DNA of 64,000 nt from Sweltsa coloradensis (Eukaryota; Arthropoda; Insecta; Plecoptera; Chloroperlidae), in assembly GCA_024449915.1 (NCBI GenBank), contig JAMZAV010003159.1:39643-103642 (forward strand). Reading direction: 5' to 3'. Position 1 is the first letter of the stretch. Every line of letters starts with the position of its first letter. Below the pieces are notes generated by a model. The model was not told the DNA's origin. It saw nothing but the letters and a program-made list of their open reading frames with translations, and ran no database searches. Of this stretch, positions 1 through 10,312 are shown piece by piece. The position numbers and the translations under genes were made by a program.

Positions 1-292
1 TACCTTTGAAAGCATGCCCTTTAAATATGATAGTTCATCTCTTATACCCCAATATAGTTTTGACATGAGCTGGCAGATTGATTTTATTTTCTGGCCAACC
101 CATTTGTATTATTTGTATGAGATCCTGCATTTCGTTGTCTTTGTTAGTTTCCTCAGTGAATGACAGCATTCGTTCATTACTGATGGGAAGGTTATCTATT
201 ATTAGATTTACATGAAAATTTATTTCAGTTTCAGTCAACTGAAAATCACTGTCATCATGGCTAGCTCTTGAGAGTGCGTCAGCCACAAACAA
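1..292 (-). pseudogene. Linker between RNase H and integrase, Ty3/gypsy
   Basis: The segment begins ELFVADALSRA, the signature that follows RNase H in gypsy-class pol, then a linker without clear motifs. The zinc-binding and catalytic parts of integrase would lie left of the window. It is in the same frame as the RNase H piece, separated only by one TAG. Confidence 0.75.
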
Positions 293-295
293 CTC

Positions 296-931
296 CTATC
301 CTTTTTTGTAGGTAACATGCAGATCATATTGTTGAAGCCTGATACGCATTCTCTGGAGCCTGTGTGGGCATGATGACAACGATTTTTTAAATATTGACTC
401 TAGTGGCTTATGGTCACTTTCGACCTTGACTGATTTACCATATATGTACTGGTGAAATCTCTCACACCCATACACTATCGCAAGGCATTCTCTCTCAATC
501 TGTGCATATCCCCTTTGTGTTTGTGTTAATGATTTGGAGGCATATGCCACAGGTTTATCATCTTGTAGTAGGACTGCCCCTACCCCTTCTTGTGAAGCAT
601 CGACTGAAAGTGTTACTGCTTTGTTTATGTCATAAAACTGAAGTATGGGTCTACTGCTGATAATACCTTTTATTTTCTTAAAAGCTCTTTCTTGTTCATG
701 ATGCCATGACCATTCTACCTCATTTTTCATCATTTCCCTAAGTGGGGCTGTTATGGAGGACATGTTTGGTATGAACTTTGCAACATAGTTGACCATTCCT
801 AGGAATCTTTCAAGGTCCTTTTTGTTGTTTGGGGTTCTATAGTTCTTTATAGCTGTTACCTTATCAGGATCTGGTTTAAGACCATCCTTTGAAATGATGT
901 GACCTGTGTATTTCAGTTCAGGGATCCTCAT
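296..931 (-). CDS. RT thumb plus RNase H domain of the Ty3/gypsy element (open 211-residue remnant)
   Basis: This is the longest intact piece of pol. It opens with the RT thumb (GHIISKDGLKPDPDKV, then FLGMVNYVAKFIP). RNase H follows, with catalytic residues visible: D in SVDASQEG (codon 599-601), E in IERECLAIVYGCERF, and D in VESDHKPL (codon 413-415). It ends at a TAG (293-295); after the stop, the same frame continues into the ADALSRA linker. RNase H removes template RNA during reverse transcription. The fragment is presumably not expressed as a functional protein. Confidence 0.85.
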   Translation of the reverse strand: MRIPELKYTGHIISKDGLKPDPDKVTAIKNYRTPNNKKDLERFLGMVNYVAKFIPNMSSITAPLREMMKNEVEWSWHHEQERAFKKIKGIISSRPILQFYDINKAVTLSVDASQEGVGAVLLQDDKPVAYASKSLTQTQRGYAQIERECLAIVYGCERFHQYIYGKSVKVESDHKPLESIFKKSLSSCPHRLQRMRIRLQQYDLHVTYKKG

Positions 932-1561
932 TTTACATTTATCCCTGTTAAATGTTATGTTTCTTTCCCTAGCTCTTTGTAAAACCTTGTGGAGGCGTTT
1001 ATCGTGCTCCTCAACTGTTTCTCCCCAGACAAGTATATCATCAATGAATATGTCTACACCTTCGATGTCATCAAAGTTTTGTTTGAATGTTTTTTGAAAT
1101 ACCTCACTAGCACTTTTGATGCCGTAGGGGAGCCTCCTAAATTTATGCCTACCAAAAGGAGTACTAAAAGTGCATAGTTTCTGACTTTCTGCAGTTAAGG
1201 GGACCTGCCAAAATCCTTGATTTGCATCTAAAGTGCTAAAAACTGTTGCCCCTGTTAACTGGCTCGCTATCTCCTATACAGTGGGTAGTTGGTAGTGTTC
1301 TCTTTTAATGGCTAAAATTTAGCTGAAACTGGGTCAAGACAAATCCTAATTGCACCATTGTTTTTTTTTACAATTACTAATGGGTTTACCCACTCTGTTG
1401 GTTCATCAACCTTATCTATTATGCCTTGTTTCTCTAGCTTAATCAACTCTTTTTTTAATGGTTCACGAAGTCCGAAAGGAACTTTTCTAGCTGCGTGTAT
1501 TACTGGCTTTACTGTAGGGTATATTGTTATGTTGTGTTCTGTATTTAAACAACCTGTACCA
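932..1561 (-). pseudogene. Reverse transcriptase domain, frameshifted
   Basis: Minus-strand fragments match Ty3/gypsy RT in order: a segment reading KREHYQLPTV (near 1275-1310), then FTLDANQGFWQ, FSTPFGRHKFRRLPYG, and the catalytic FIDDIL, with FIDD at 1037-1048. Frameshifts and stops lie near 1270-1330, so no long frame survives. The thumb continues into the RNase H segment at 931. Confidence 0.8.
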
Positions 1562-1960
1562 TTAAAAACATCTTTGAACTCCCAAATTTAAAAGGTCACT
1601 TGGAATGTTTTTTTCTGTTTCTGTTATGTTATCAATTTTTTTTATGAGGCCTAAATCCTGGCATGCTTGTAACCTAAAATGGCTGGTGATGTTTTCCCCT
1701 GAATTTGCTACTATGTGAAATTCAAGAACTTTAGACACATTGTGCTTGTTAGTACAGTTCAAAAAACATCTGCCCAGAATTGGTAGCCTAGTGCCCCCAT
1801 AGCTTGATAAGCGTGTCTTGGATTCTGAAATCATGCCTCGGTTTCCTTTTACTCTTAGAAACTCATTTTCTGGGATTACATTTGCCTGAGCGCCTGAATC
1901 TAGCTTAAATGAATATATTTGTATGGTTTGTTTGATACCTGTATGCGTTCATGCCAGTCC
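1562..1960 (-). pseudogene. Retropepsin-like aspartic protease of the Ty3/gypsy element
   Basis: The active-site triplet region reads LDSGAQANVIP on the minus strand, with the catalytic DSGA at 1889-1900. It is followed by an open segment of about 90 residues (SSYGGTRLPILGRC, FHIVANSG). Retropepsins cleave the gag-pol precursor. The frame closes at 1562 before RT, so pol is not continuous. Identification rests on the DSGA motif and its position between the zinc knuckles and RT. Confidence 0.75.
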
Positions 1961-2018
1961 TGATTGTCTTTGGTCTTCTTCACTAGGCCTATGATATTGA
2001 TTTCACTTTGGGTTATTA

Positions 2019-3722
2019 TCAAATATATGCATCACCACTATCACTGTAACTTTCACTTTCTTCATTTAGGTCTACATTGTGAATGTTCGTCTTCTTTTTG
2101 TAGCATTGAGATTGAAAATGATTCCACTTTTTGCAGAAATCACATTGTTTTCCATAAGCTGGACATCTTCTTGCTGCATGATTTTTTTCCGCAATAGGGA
2201 CAGTGTTTGTTGTGGGGCGGGGCCTCTTGCTCTTGAAAACCGCGCCTTTCCGGTTGACTCCTGTTGCTGCGCGTGTCGACCCCGGAGCTCCTTCCTGTTG
2301 CCTGCCTCGACGACTTCCCGTCGCGCATCGCGTTTTGCTCACCTCGTGGTGAATCGAGGTTATGTTCGACATTATGTCTCTGTTTTCTGTCTTTTGGAAT
2401 ATAATTTACAGACCTGGCTTCTTCAGAGAACTCTTTCATTTTGTGCCTTTGATAGCTCCGCAGCCTTTCATGTATTAATTGCCTTGGTCAGCGTTAATGT
2501 GCTGTCCTGAAGCAATCTTTCACGTACGGTTTCATTGTTGATGCCTATCACCACTTTGTCTCTGATCATTTCTTCTTGCAGCGTACCGAACTCACAAGTC
2601 TTTGCCTTTGCTCTTAGATCGGTGAGGAATGAATCAAATGACTCACCCAAGTTTTGGTTTCGTGAATAAAAACGATGTCGTTCGTATGTGACGTTCTTTT
2701 TCGGCGTGAAGTAGTCCTCGAACTGTTGAATCAGGTCCTCCACCTTGGCTTCTGGTATATTAGGAAACGTATTGTATATTTCCAGGGCTTCGTCACCGAT
2801 GGTGTTTAGTAAGATCGCACATTTCGTTTTCTCTTCTTTTTCATTTATTCCCGTCGCGAGCATGTATACCTGGAATTTTTTGCTTCCATAACCGCCAGGG
2901 CCCCGATTCATGTACATTTATCCCGGGTATAAGTGGTATAAGGACGGTATAATGCAGGACATGGCAGGATAAGGCCTGGTTAAGTCTGAGCAACTCTCAT
3001 CCAATCAGAAATTTTCAATCCAACAACAAGTACAACAAATGTTTTTTTCACTGCATTCCACAGCCATGTAAATCAGCAGATTTACAAAAGAACACTAAAA
3101 ATTTGCACCATCTTTTGTTTTACATTTTTATTTACTGACAGAAGATTGCGTGAGATCATTAAAAGAAAAGAAAGGCGTATTATTGCCGTAAATTTTGGAA
3201 TAGCCTAGGACTATTATACTATTGTTCATCTGCATAAGGCTTTTAGTAATCAAAACTAGTTATTTGTGCGGGATTTGTGTCAAAACAAGGTCGTGCAGGC
3301 CTAGGGTTGCCTAGGAGAGGCCAAGGGCTTGTCAAACGTGTTATGTTAGTATAAATTTTATCTAGTCCTATAGCCTAATCGAACTTTAGGCCTACACTGT
3401 TGTATTATGAATAATTTTCTACATCTGGGCCTAGGCCCGAGACGGTTTCTGATTTGTTTTATGAGGGTTATGACAACTTTTCTCGTTTTACACATAGACG
3501 CAAAATTTAAAATGTCCGCCATCTGTTTACATATTTTCTTATCCCCGTGCGAGGCGGGATAAGTCTTCATGAATTGGATTCGGAGTTATACCGCACTTAT
3601 ACCGGTATTTGCTTATACCACCTAACTCTGCTTATACCGGGATAAAAATGTACATGAATCGGGGCCCAGGTGTCCGCTAGGACGCCGTCAAATTTCATTG
3701 GTTTCGGTTGTTTTAAATCCAT
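2019..3722 (-). pseudogene. gag of the Ty3/gypsy element, interrupted
   Basis: Translation starts at an ATG whose complement ends at 3722. About 18 codons in, the frame is broken by the 766-bp TIR element at 2900-3665. It resumes at 2894 with a capsid-like segment (about 130 residues with the FEDYF, ESFDSF and DKVVIGI motifs common in retrotransposon gag) down to 2468. Near 2110-2200 are two zinc knuckles. The downstream one is a perfect CX2CX4HX4C (CDFCKKWNHFQSQC). The upstream one (CPYCG...NHAARRC) is split by a one-base frameshift. Gag packages element RNA in cytoplasmic particles; this copy cannot make an intact one. Confidence 0.8.
2900..3665. mobile_element. Non-autonomous TIR DNA transposon inserted in gag
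   Basis: The ends are inverted repeats: GCCCCGATTCATGTACAT on the left and its complement on the right, followed inward by ATCCCGG and further TATACC-rich inverted motifs. It is flanked by the 5-bp direct repeat CCAGG (2895-2899 and 3666-3670). Deleting the element plus one CCAGG brings the two gag halves together, with a tryptophan-rich start typical of this gag family appearing at the join (one base still out of frame). It is 766 bp and encodes nothing recognisable. Superfamily is unassigned; a 5-bp duplication excludes Tc1/mariner (TA) and typical hAT (8 bp). Confidence 0.75.
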
Positions 3723-3766
3723 TGTGAGTCACTGATAAAATATGCTTTAATTATTGTGACTTTTTT

Positions 3767-3778
3767 CCGACTGCGCCA
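3767..3778 (-). other. Retrotransposon primer-binding site, tRNA-Ser type
   Basis: On the minus strand the 12 bases abutting the LTR read TGGCGCAGTCGG. The first 11 complement a tRNA 3' end of the form CGACTGCG-CCA, as in animal tRNA-Ser, which some Ty3/gypsy elements use to prime minus-strand DNA. It starts immediately after the LTR, as expected. Confidence 0.65.
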
Positions 3779-4049
3779 TGTGATGTGTATAACAGTAAAT
3801 AATAAGTAGGAAGATACGTTATTGAATACGTGTTTTATTGAAGGTACGCCATTACATCTGACTTGGCCTAGACCAACTCGATATATCGATTGGTCCATAA
3901 CAATCGATTATGACCATAAGATCGATCTATTACATTGATGTTGTTTGATTTTTTTATATCATTTTTATTTTTGCACTTTAGTATTTAATTAATTTTATAT
4001 AAAAGCCCATATCGCACTTGTGGAGGTAGCTCTGTTGTTGGTGGCAACA
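3779..4049 (-). repeat. Candidate 5' LTR of the Ty3/gypsy element
   Basis: Plus-strand bases 3779 onward begin TGTGATGTG and bases up to 4049 end GGCAACA, giving TG...CA termini of about 271 bp. The inner edge is supported because the primer-binding site follows with no gap. The outer edge is the nearest plausible CA and is uncertain, because the partner LTR is outside the window. On the minus strand a TATA-like TTTATATAAAA lies near 4000, close to that outer edge. Confidence 0.55.
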
Positions 4050-4350
4050 AATAAATAAAAATACAATTTAAAAAAAAAACTCCCTTGCTATATTTTCTCA
4101 GGGCAAGTGAAAATTGAAGACTTTGCTGCCCTCATCCAAATTAAACGTACCCAAAGCCGTAGTTAACATAATATTTTTACATGCATGGTGTAAATGAATT
4201 AGTATTCAGGTCACTTGGTTCATGTTACTTCACGACATGAAGTGCTCGAGTTCAAGGAAGCGGCTCGCCGCCAGCATGAGCATGAGCATCACTTCTCCAT
4301 CTCTCGGTGGATTTTGCATTCTTGTAAGATAGTAGAAGTATTTTCTATTA
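4050..4350. other. Unassigned AT-rich sequence
   Basis: No coding or element signature is visible. A palindromic patch containing catgagcatgagcat is at about 4275-4290. Confidence 0.5.
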
Positions 4351-5044
4351 CTAGGCGGCTTCGCGGACGCTATTTTTAGTTGCGTTGATGGATGTGTTTT
4401 TTTCTAAGTTTTTAGTATGCGTGGGATCTCTTTTCTTTTTTAAGTCCCATTGCAAAATCATTTTTGCTAAATTAGGATAAGTTTTATAAAATAGTATTAA
4501 TTGCTATGGTAAAATCAATTAATAGAATGTAAAATATCTCGAGGCCCAAAGACATGCTTTTTGTGCGCGTTGAAGGTGATAATTGCAAAGTTTCTATAGA
4601 AACTTCACTTGTTAATTATTATATTCCTCAAAAAAACTTATATTAAAACCTCTATTTCTATGGATTCTGGCTAACTTTTTCAATTTTTACTTTCAAAAGT
4701 TACTTAATCACCATTATCTTATTGTTCATGTAAAATATGAACGTTGTAGCCCCACCCGTTTGGTCAGAATTGGCCCAAATATCACGAAAATATCGCATTT
4801 TTTTTTAAATTCGATAAAGTACGATAATCATGAGAAATATTTCTTCGATTGTACCGAAAAACGTGGCAGGTCTAAGATTTTAAGGTCCGCTCCAATTTTC
4901 ATCAGCATCGCATGACCGTTAGAGCGCGAACAAACAGACAGAAAAACAAACAAAAGACATACAAAAACACACCCAATCTAAATTTTTGGGTGGAGGGAGG
5001 GGGGGGGGGGCAGTGAAATTAGAGTCTTTGCTTAGCTCATCCAA
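4351..5044 (-). mobile_element. Helitron-like non-autonomous element, copy 1
   Basis: On the minus strand it begins TTGGATGAGCTAAGCAAAG (high coordinate 5044) and ends ...GCCGCCTAG at 4351, followed by T. Both ends match other copies in the window, notably the one at 25,453-26,157, whose empty site is visible. A GC-rich segment able to fold (GCGTCCGCGAAGCCGC) precedes the terminal CTAG. It has no coding capacity. An inverted relative lies immediately right at 5105-5463, so the pair forms a long inverted repeat. Confidence 0.6.
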
Positions 5045-5104
5045 TTATTTACATCTTTTGAAAATACCTTTTTTATATCTAGGGCTCATTGAAAAGGATT
5101 AATT

Positions 5105-5463
5105 AAACGAGTGAGCGCAGCAAACGAAGTGGTACAACGCCACTTAGACCTGTCACGTTTTCGGGTACAATCGAAGAAATATTTCTCACGAATATTGTAC
5201 TTTTTCGATTTTTTTCGTTTTTTAGTGCGATATTTTCGTGACATTTGGGCCGATTATGACCAAACGGGTGGGGCCACAACGTTCATATTTTACATGGACA
5301 TTGAGGTTATGGTAATGTAGTACCTTTAGTAAGAAAAAGTTTGGAAAAGTTAGCCAGAATCCATAGAAATAAAGGTTTTAATATTTGTTTTTTTAGGGAA
5401 AAAAAACTTACAAAAAGCTCATCCATCAACGGGACTAAAAAAAGCGTTCGCGAAACGGCCTAG
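5105..5463 (+). mobile_element. Helitron-like element, copy 2 (internally deleted, inverted relative to copy 1)
   Basis: It starts near ACGAGTGAGCGCAGC and ends AAACGGCCTAG at 5463, followed by T. The interior (complement of 4720-4940) contains the shared phrases CCAAACGGGTGGGGCC and AACGTTCATATTTTACATG. It is about half the length of copy 1. The 5' edge is approximate. Confidence 0.55.
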
Positions 5464-5495
5464 TTTAAATATGATCCAGAAATAAAAAATCTTTC

Positions 5496-5572
5496 TCGAC
5501 CGGGGGTTTGAACCTAGGTCTTCCACATTTCGGGTATAAGGGCGCCTTTGCCGACTAGACTAGGAAAACGCT
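5496..5572 (-). repeat. tRNA-derived SINE head or tRNA pseudogene
   Basis: The minus strand has an A-box-like TAGTCTAGTCGGCAAAGG and, at normal spacing, a B box GGTTCAAACCCC within about 75 bases. These are the RNA polymerase III promoter blocks of tRNA genes and tRNA-derived SINEs. I could not confirm an intact cloverleaf. Its 5' end overlaps the neighbouring CTAG-ended repeat. Confidence 0.5.
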
Positions 5573-5844
5573 AAAGTCGTTGTTAGACAAGTGAGCGAGT
5601 CATGTGTAGAGTACCGGGTAACATTTGCATTTAAGTTTGATAATATAATTATATAGGCATAAATAATTGGGTTTCCGAGATTAGTTGGTATAAGTGCGTG
5701 TTAACTGTAAGGCCATAATGCGCCACTCTCTCCAGCCTATTACAGGCTATGGAAACCTTAGGTAGGGGAAAGAAAGGGAATGTTACCGGATACTCAACAC
5801 ATGCCTCACTCACTCGTCTAACAACGACTTTGGCGTTTTCCTAG
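5560..5844. mobile_element. Short element with CTAG Helitron-like 3' termini at both ends
   Basis: About 48-bp inverted repeats: CTAGGAAAACGCTAAAGTCG on the left and its near-complement ending GCGTTTTCCTAG on the right, extending inward through GTTGTTAGACAAGTGAG. Each end equals the 3' terminus of the Helitron-like family here. It could be two 3' ends pointing outwards, or a genuine TIR element whose TIR resembles that terminus. Confidence 0.5.
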
Positions 5845-7251
5845 TATTGTAAGGGTAATATATGAAACAATACAAAATGAAACGAAATGGTTGGAAAACA
5901 ATTTCGAAGCTATCTACATTCTTTAAATGAAACCCCTAAAGAAGATAGTTGCAAAGATGTTGCAGAGCTTTAAAAAAACAGGTTTTTACGCAGAACGCAG
6001 TGATAAAGTCTGGATCACTTGGAAGCTTTATCGTTAGTCCTAACGGGTTGTGCTTTGCACCAAAACGTCATGTAAGGATGTGTTATATGCTGCTTTAAAG
6101 CACATTTTTCAAATATTACTCACTTTTTTTTATTAACTGACAGTAAATATGCCACCAAAAAGTTTATTAGTAGTTATTTGAAATGGCAAAACATGTTCTT
6201 ATAGCGACATGCGCTCATACTTTCTAAACAACGTCCCAAAAATGCATATTTTTTGGATAAAAATAAAAGGTAAAAAAACGGTCCAGACTGTATGTGAAAT
6301 GAGCTGGATTTGATCGACAAGCGTATTTTTAAATGGGCATTTAACATTGTAAAAAAATGTTGGCCCGAGCTCAGCAAACACTCTTAAGAAGCGTTTCGTT
6401 TGAGAAACGCCAGTCGCTGTCAGTAATCAGGCCATATGATCGCACTCACCAGCACAGTCCAAGTCAGTGGGAGCAGCATCGTGACGCGTCCTGGCGCTAG
6501 GAGGGACGAGACGAGAGTGTTGTTAGCATGTTTGGGGCCTCGCCATAGCACCCACCAGGATAAGATCGGCCAGTGTCATTCGAATAGGCTTATCTCTCCA
6601 CCCACTGGAACATTAATTTCGTCCGTGAGGTTGTCCTGGCACTTCCTCTGTAAAGTTTTTATCATTTGTTTGTCTGTCAGAGAGAATTTTTCGGGTAAAT
6701 TTGGTCCTCTGGGGCCGGATTCCGGTTCATTTTGAACTCGGGGTGTAAGAAGGGAGTCGGAGGAGAAAACGAAGGGGTTAAGAGGGGTCGCTGAGGCTGG
6801 CGCGGATACGAGTTACGACACTCAGATTTCTGTTTTTATTTCTTTCGGGTATACGGTTAGCACCATCGGTATCATATTTCACAACGATCAATATATGAGA
6901 CCCAGTAAGCGCGTTTTTAGAATAATCCATCGGTTTTGAATAAAAGAATCATGAATCTTCATAATTTACTAAATTTTGGTGAACTTCGGGAATTCATTAC
7001 AGATTTTCAAACCTTAATTTTCATACTGGATATCAACGTTTAGATCAATTTGAACTCGTAGAGTTGATTGGTTTTATCGTAAGATAAACGGTTTGGTGGG
7101 AATTTCCAGAATTGCAATCCATGTTTTCGCTTTTCCATTTTTTTCACGTTTTTGACTTACCTAATGCATTGATATTTGGCTTATACTTGATAACCAAATG
7201 TGGATATCAGTTAAAATGAACTCTATTAACATTCATGCAATATTTGATAAT
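5845..7251. other. No recognisable gene or element
   Basis: Read on both strands, this holds only short incidental open frames. Nothing with motif support was found. Around 6430-6800 the sequence is less AT-rich, but the 99-codon frame there has no recognisable domain. Confidence 0.5.
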
Positions 7252-8195
7252 GATTGAGCGAGCGAAGCGAGCGTCTCCACTTGACTCTTATGGCTCCAAT
7301 GTCTGTTTTTTTTTTTTTTTTTCCTGTTACTGCTTCGATACAGGTCGCACCGTTTCTCTGATCGACCTGAAATTTTGCACACATGTACATACCACCTAGG
7401 CGGGTTGCTGTATAGTTTTGTGGCAAAATCGTTCAAAAAGTTAAAAAGTTACATTAAAGTTAATCGAAAGTTTTTTTTTCAAACTAAACGGCGACAAAAT
7501 CTGAGGTGGCCAAATCATTTAGAATGTCCGTCCGATCACGAATATGTTATTTTTATTTTGATCCGATAAGTAGTGTAGATGGAAATTACATTATAACAAA
7601 GTCCCGTTACCATGGCAACGGAAAGTCGCACAGCTTTTTTGGCTCATGATAGCGGTCAAACGGAGGCTCGGATCGAGTTGAAATTTTGACCATCTGCAAG
7701 TTTCGTTCCCGATTGAATGCCATTAGTTTTGTGGCAAAATCGTTTAAAAAGTTATAAAGTTACATTAAAGTTAATCTAAAGTTTTTTTAAAAAACTAAAC
7801 GGCGACAAAATCTGAGGTAGCCAAATCATTTAGAATGTCCGTCCGGTCACGAATATGTTAATTTTATTTTGATCCGATAAGTAGTGTAGATAGAAATAAC
7901 ATTTTAACAAAAGTAACGTTACCATGGCAACGAAAAGTCGCACAAGAATTCTGGTCACTATGTACTGCCACCTAGAAGAAATCAAGAGTAAAATAGTTTT
8001 CCCAAAGAAATGATGTCAAGGTCCTCTAGATGGCGGTGGATTTTATCCATTGTCTCCTATTTTACAAATTTTCAGCTAAATCGATCAAGACCTTAAAGAC
8101 TTATTGGTATGTAACATTATAGGAATGTCGTACTCGGGTCGTGTTGCACGTACCGGTGCTCGCTCAACAACGCGTCCAACTGAGCGTTTTCCTAG
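7252..8195 (+). mobile_element. Helitron-like element, copy 3, with internal tandem duplication
   Basis: Starts TGATTGAGCGAGCGAAGCGAG and ends GAGCGTTTTCCTAG (CTAG 8192-8195), followed by TAT. A unit of about 305 bp is tandemly duplicated inside: 7420-7625 recurs at 7728-7930, each copy ending in GTTACCATGGCAACG. An inverted relative with a single unit lies at 45,831-46,546. Confidence 0.6.
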
Positions 8196-8724
8196 TATAT
8201 CGAATCGTACAGCTGCAATCGTCAACATCTGAGCGCGCGCATTTGAGTTGGGCAAAACATCAGCGACACAAAGATACAGGAAATAACTAGCAGACAAACA
8301 AACATGGTTACCCTACCTCTTGATGAGGGGTGATTGCTAGGGGTTAGCCCGGGATTAGAGTAACGGGTTAGGTAAAAAGAGTCAAGAAAAAGTAAACTCA
8401 TCCTTAACAACCACTCATTCCTTCCAGCTTCTTGCTACATAGTTACATCTTTAACCATCAGCTTATAAAAGGTGGCTAAGCCCAAAGCTCCTTTACCCCA
8501 CATCAAACTCTGCCATTTAATGGCTTCAAAGCCTTCTCCCCTCTGGACACATTATAATTCTATTTTTAAGGGTAAATATACCCGTTCATGTAAACTAAGC
8601 AAAAGTTTATGCAAACTTATTGCACTTAAATTATACTGTACTCAAGAAAAAGCCTAGGAATCGGGGCCCAGTAGGTGACCAATCAGTTATGGTGTTTAAA
8701 TAAATAAAAACATACATTTGTGTT
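8196..8724. other. Unassigned sequence
   Basis: No gene found. AATCGGGGCCC at 8659-8669 resembles the terminus of the TIR element at 2900-3665, but no partner terminus is visible, so no element is called. Confidence 0.45.
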
Positions 8725-9258
8725 TAGAGTCTACCCACTCAGTCACGAAACTGACTTTCAGTGGAGGATATTAAATTTAAAGCCGACCAAGCCAACCCTG
8801 TAGGCGCCGACAACATCGACGAGCAAACAACGACCAACTAGAAACCGGCATATTTAAGTAAGAATCGCCGATCAATCGAGCTGGACACGATTCCACCCGC
8901 GGACATCGTCAGAATCAACAAGCCTAATTCGGAACAACCTTACAATTTATTATGTGCCTCGTTTCTAGGACGGCTCCAAATCACCGTCAAGAACTGCAAG
9001 CCAAGCCAAGAACTGATTGGCTTAAATCAACATTCGAAGTTAAATAATTTCTGCCTAAATCGGGAAGCTAACCCTGGAACGTCTTCATTGGAAGCAGAGC
9101 CTCTAGCCGCGATACGAGTTTCGACAGTGATTGCTGAAGCATAAAGATCGAGGTCCCGACTTCAAATTCCGCTACGTCATTCCTGAAAAAGTGTGAGGTT
9201 TGCTTCCGTCATTTCTTGCACGGGACTGAACCCCTAAAAAAACAAGGTCAAAGTGTAT
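8725..9258 (+). repeat. Dispersed repeat, possible internal region of an LTR element
   Basis: About 270-330 bp from 8725 has a clear diverged inverted copy at 36,755-37,130 (shared phrases ACTCAGTCAC, GGCGCCGACA, CACGATT-CACCCGCGGACA, TTATGTGCCTCGTT). The reading frames of the two copies do not agree, so I treat it as noncoding. A purine-rich stretch (AAAAAAACAAGGTCAAAG) precedes the LTR-like block at 9259. Confidence 0.45.
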
Positions 9259-9505
9259 TGTTAAAATTTCAATGACATTATATTAAGTGTTAGCTTTTGT
9301 TGCGTGTTTCATATGGAATTCAGTGTAATAACAATATTTGGCCCTTACCACGAACACCGTGTGTTTTGCTTCAATCTAGTTCCTGTTAATCTAGGATCTT
9401 GATAATAAACAATAACCCGTTGTTATTGAATCCAGGTTATTGTGTAATATTCGGTGACTTTGCTACCTCCGTGCGTGCGCGAGTCGTGAGAATCTGATTG
9501 TAACA
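9259..9505 (+). repeat. LTR-like block (possible 3' or solo LTR)
   Basis: It begins TGTTAAAATT and ends TTGTAACA, with matched TGTTA...TAACA edges, an AATAAACAATAA polyadenylation-like motif about 100 bp before the end, and a purine tract just upstream. No target duplication is visible and the partner LTR is absent. Confidence 0.35.
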
Positions 9506-9542
9506 TGATCTTAAAACTGAATAGCTTTAGTTCTATCATCAC

Positions 9543-9960
9543 CACATATAACAAAAACTTGTAAAAAAAAAAAGCCAAACCTTACACATTCAAAAGAAAT
9601 GAGATCTTAAAAAAGGGCCAAGCTCATCTACCCTTCCACATTTGCGCATTCTTAATTCATAAACGTACAGTGTCCCGTAACAACATCCTAGAAAAGCTTG
9701 GCAAAATAGAATTTGCAACTAGTATTAATTTAATCGTTATAGTTCATGCAAATTCTTTTTTTCTAAATAATTTAAAACGTAATGGTCATGCAAATTCAAT
9801 TTTGCCAAGCTTTTCTAGGATTTTGTTACGGGACACTGTACGTTTATGAATTTAGAATGCGCAAATGTGGAAGCGTAGATGAGCTTGGCCCTTTTTTAGA
9901 TCTCATATCTTTTGAGTGTGTAAGGTTTGGCAGTATTTTTACAAGTTTTTGTTATGTGTG
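9543..9960. repeat. Foldback (inverted-repeat) element
   Basis: Left arm 9543-9720 and right arm 9785-9960 are near-perfect reverse complements (for example GGGCCAAGCTCATCTACCC against GTAGATGAGCTTGGCCC) with a spacer of about 65 bp. A diverged fragment of the same arm occurs near 30,608-30,640 (AATGCGCAAATGTTGAAGC). Confidence 0.7.
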
Positions 9961-10239
9961 GGATCTCATTACTTTTTCAAGTTCCATTGCAAAATTATTT
10001 GTTTAAATATAATAATTTTATCAAAGTTGATTTAATTTCTATGGAATAACCAATTAATATTGGATGTAAAATATCAATTGGCACAAAGACTTGCTTTTTT
10101 AAACAATGTAGGCGATCATTGTCAAGTAACTATAGTTACTTATTGATTATATTCTTGAATAAGGCTTATATTGAAACCTTTATTTGGAAGCCTTCCAGCA
10201 AACTTTTTCAGCTTTTTTTTCCTAAAGGAACTACATCAC

Positions 10240-10312
<73 letters not shown>
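10240..10312. repeat. (ATT)n microsatellite, 3' tail of the minus-strand LINE
   Basis: About 24 uninterrupted ATT units end at the 3' terminus of the LINE, so on the element's strand this is an (AAT)n tail, as seen in several non-LTR families. Confidence 0.85.

Larger units (their letters stand above)
1..4049 (-). mobile_element. Ty3/gypsy LTR retrotransposon, decayed, cut by the window edge
   Basis: Reading leftwards on the minus strand there is a candidate 5' LTR, a tRNA-Ser-type primer-binding site, gag with paired CCHC zinc knuckles, an aspartic protease, reverse transcriptase, RNase H and the linker before integrase, in the canonical Ty3/gypsy order. Integrase and the 3' LTR lie left of base 1. 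The element is dead: gag is interrupted by a TIR transposon, the first zinc knuckle and RT are frameshifted, and an in-frame TAG at 293-295 separates RNase H from the linker. Family assignment is firm from domain order and motifs; the outer LTR edge is tentative. Confidence 0.9.

Noticed and set aside
8659..8669. Second copy of the TIR element found in gag
   Set aside because: Only one 11-bp terminus-like match; no opposite end or duplication visible.
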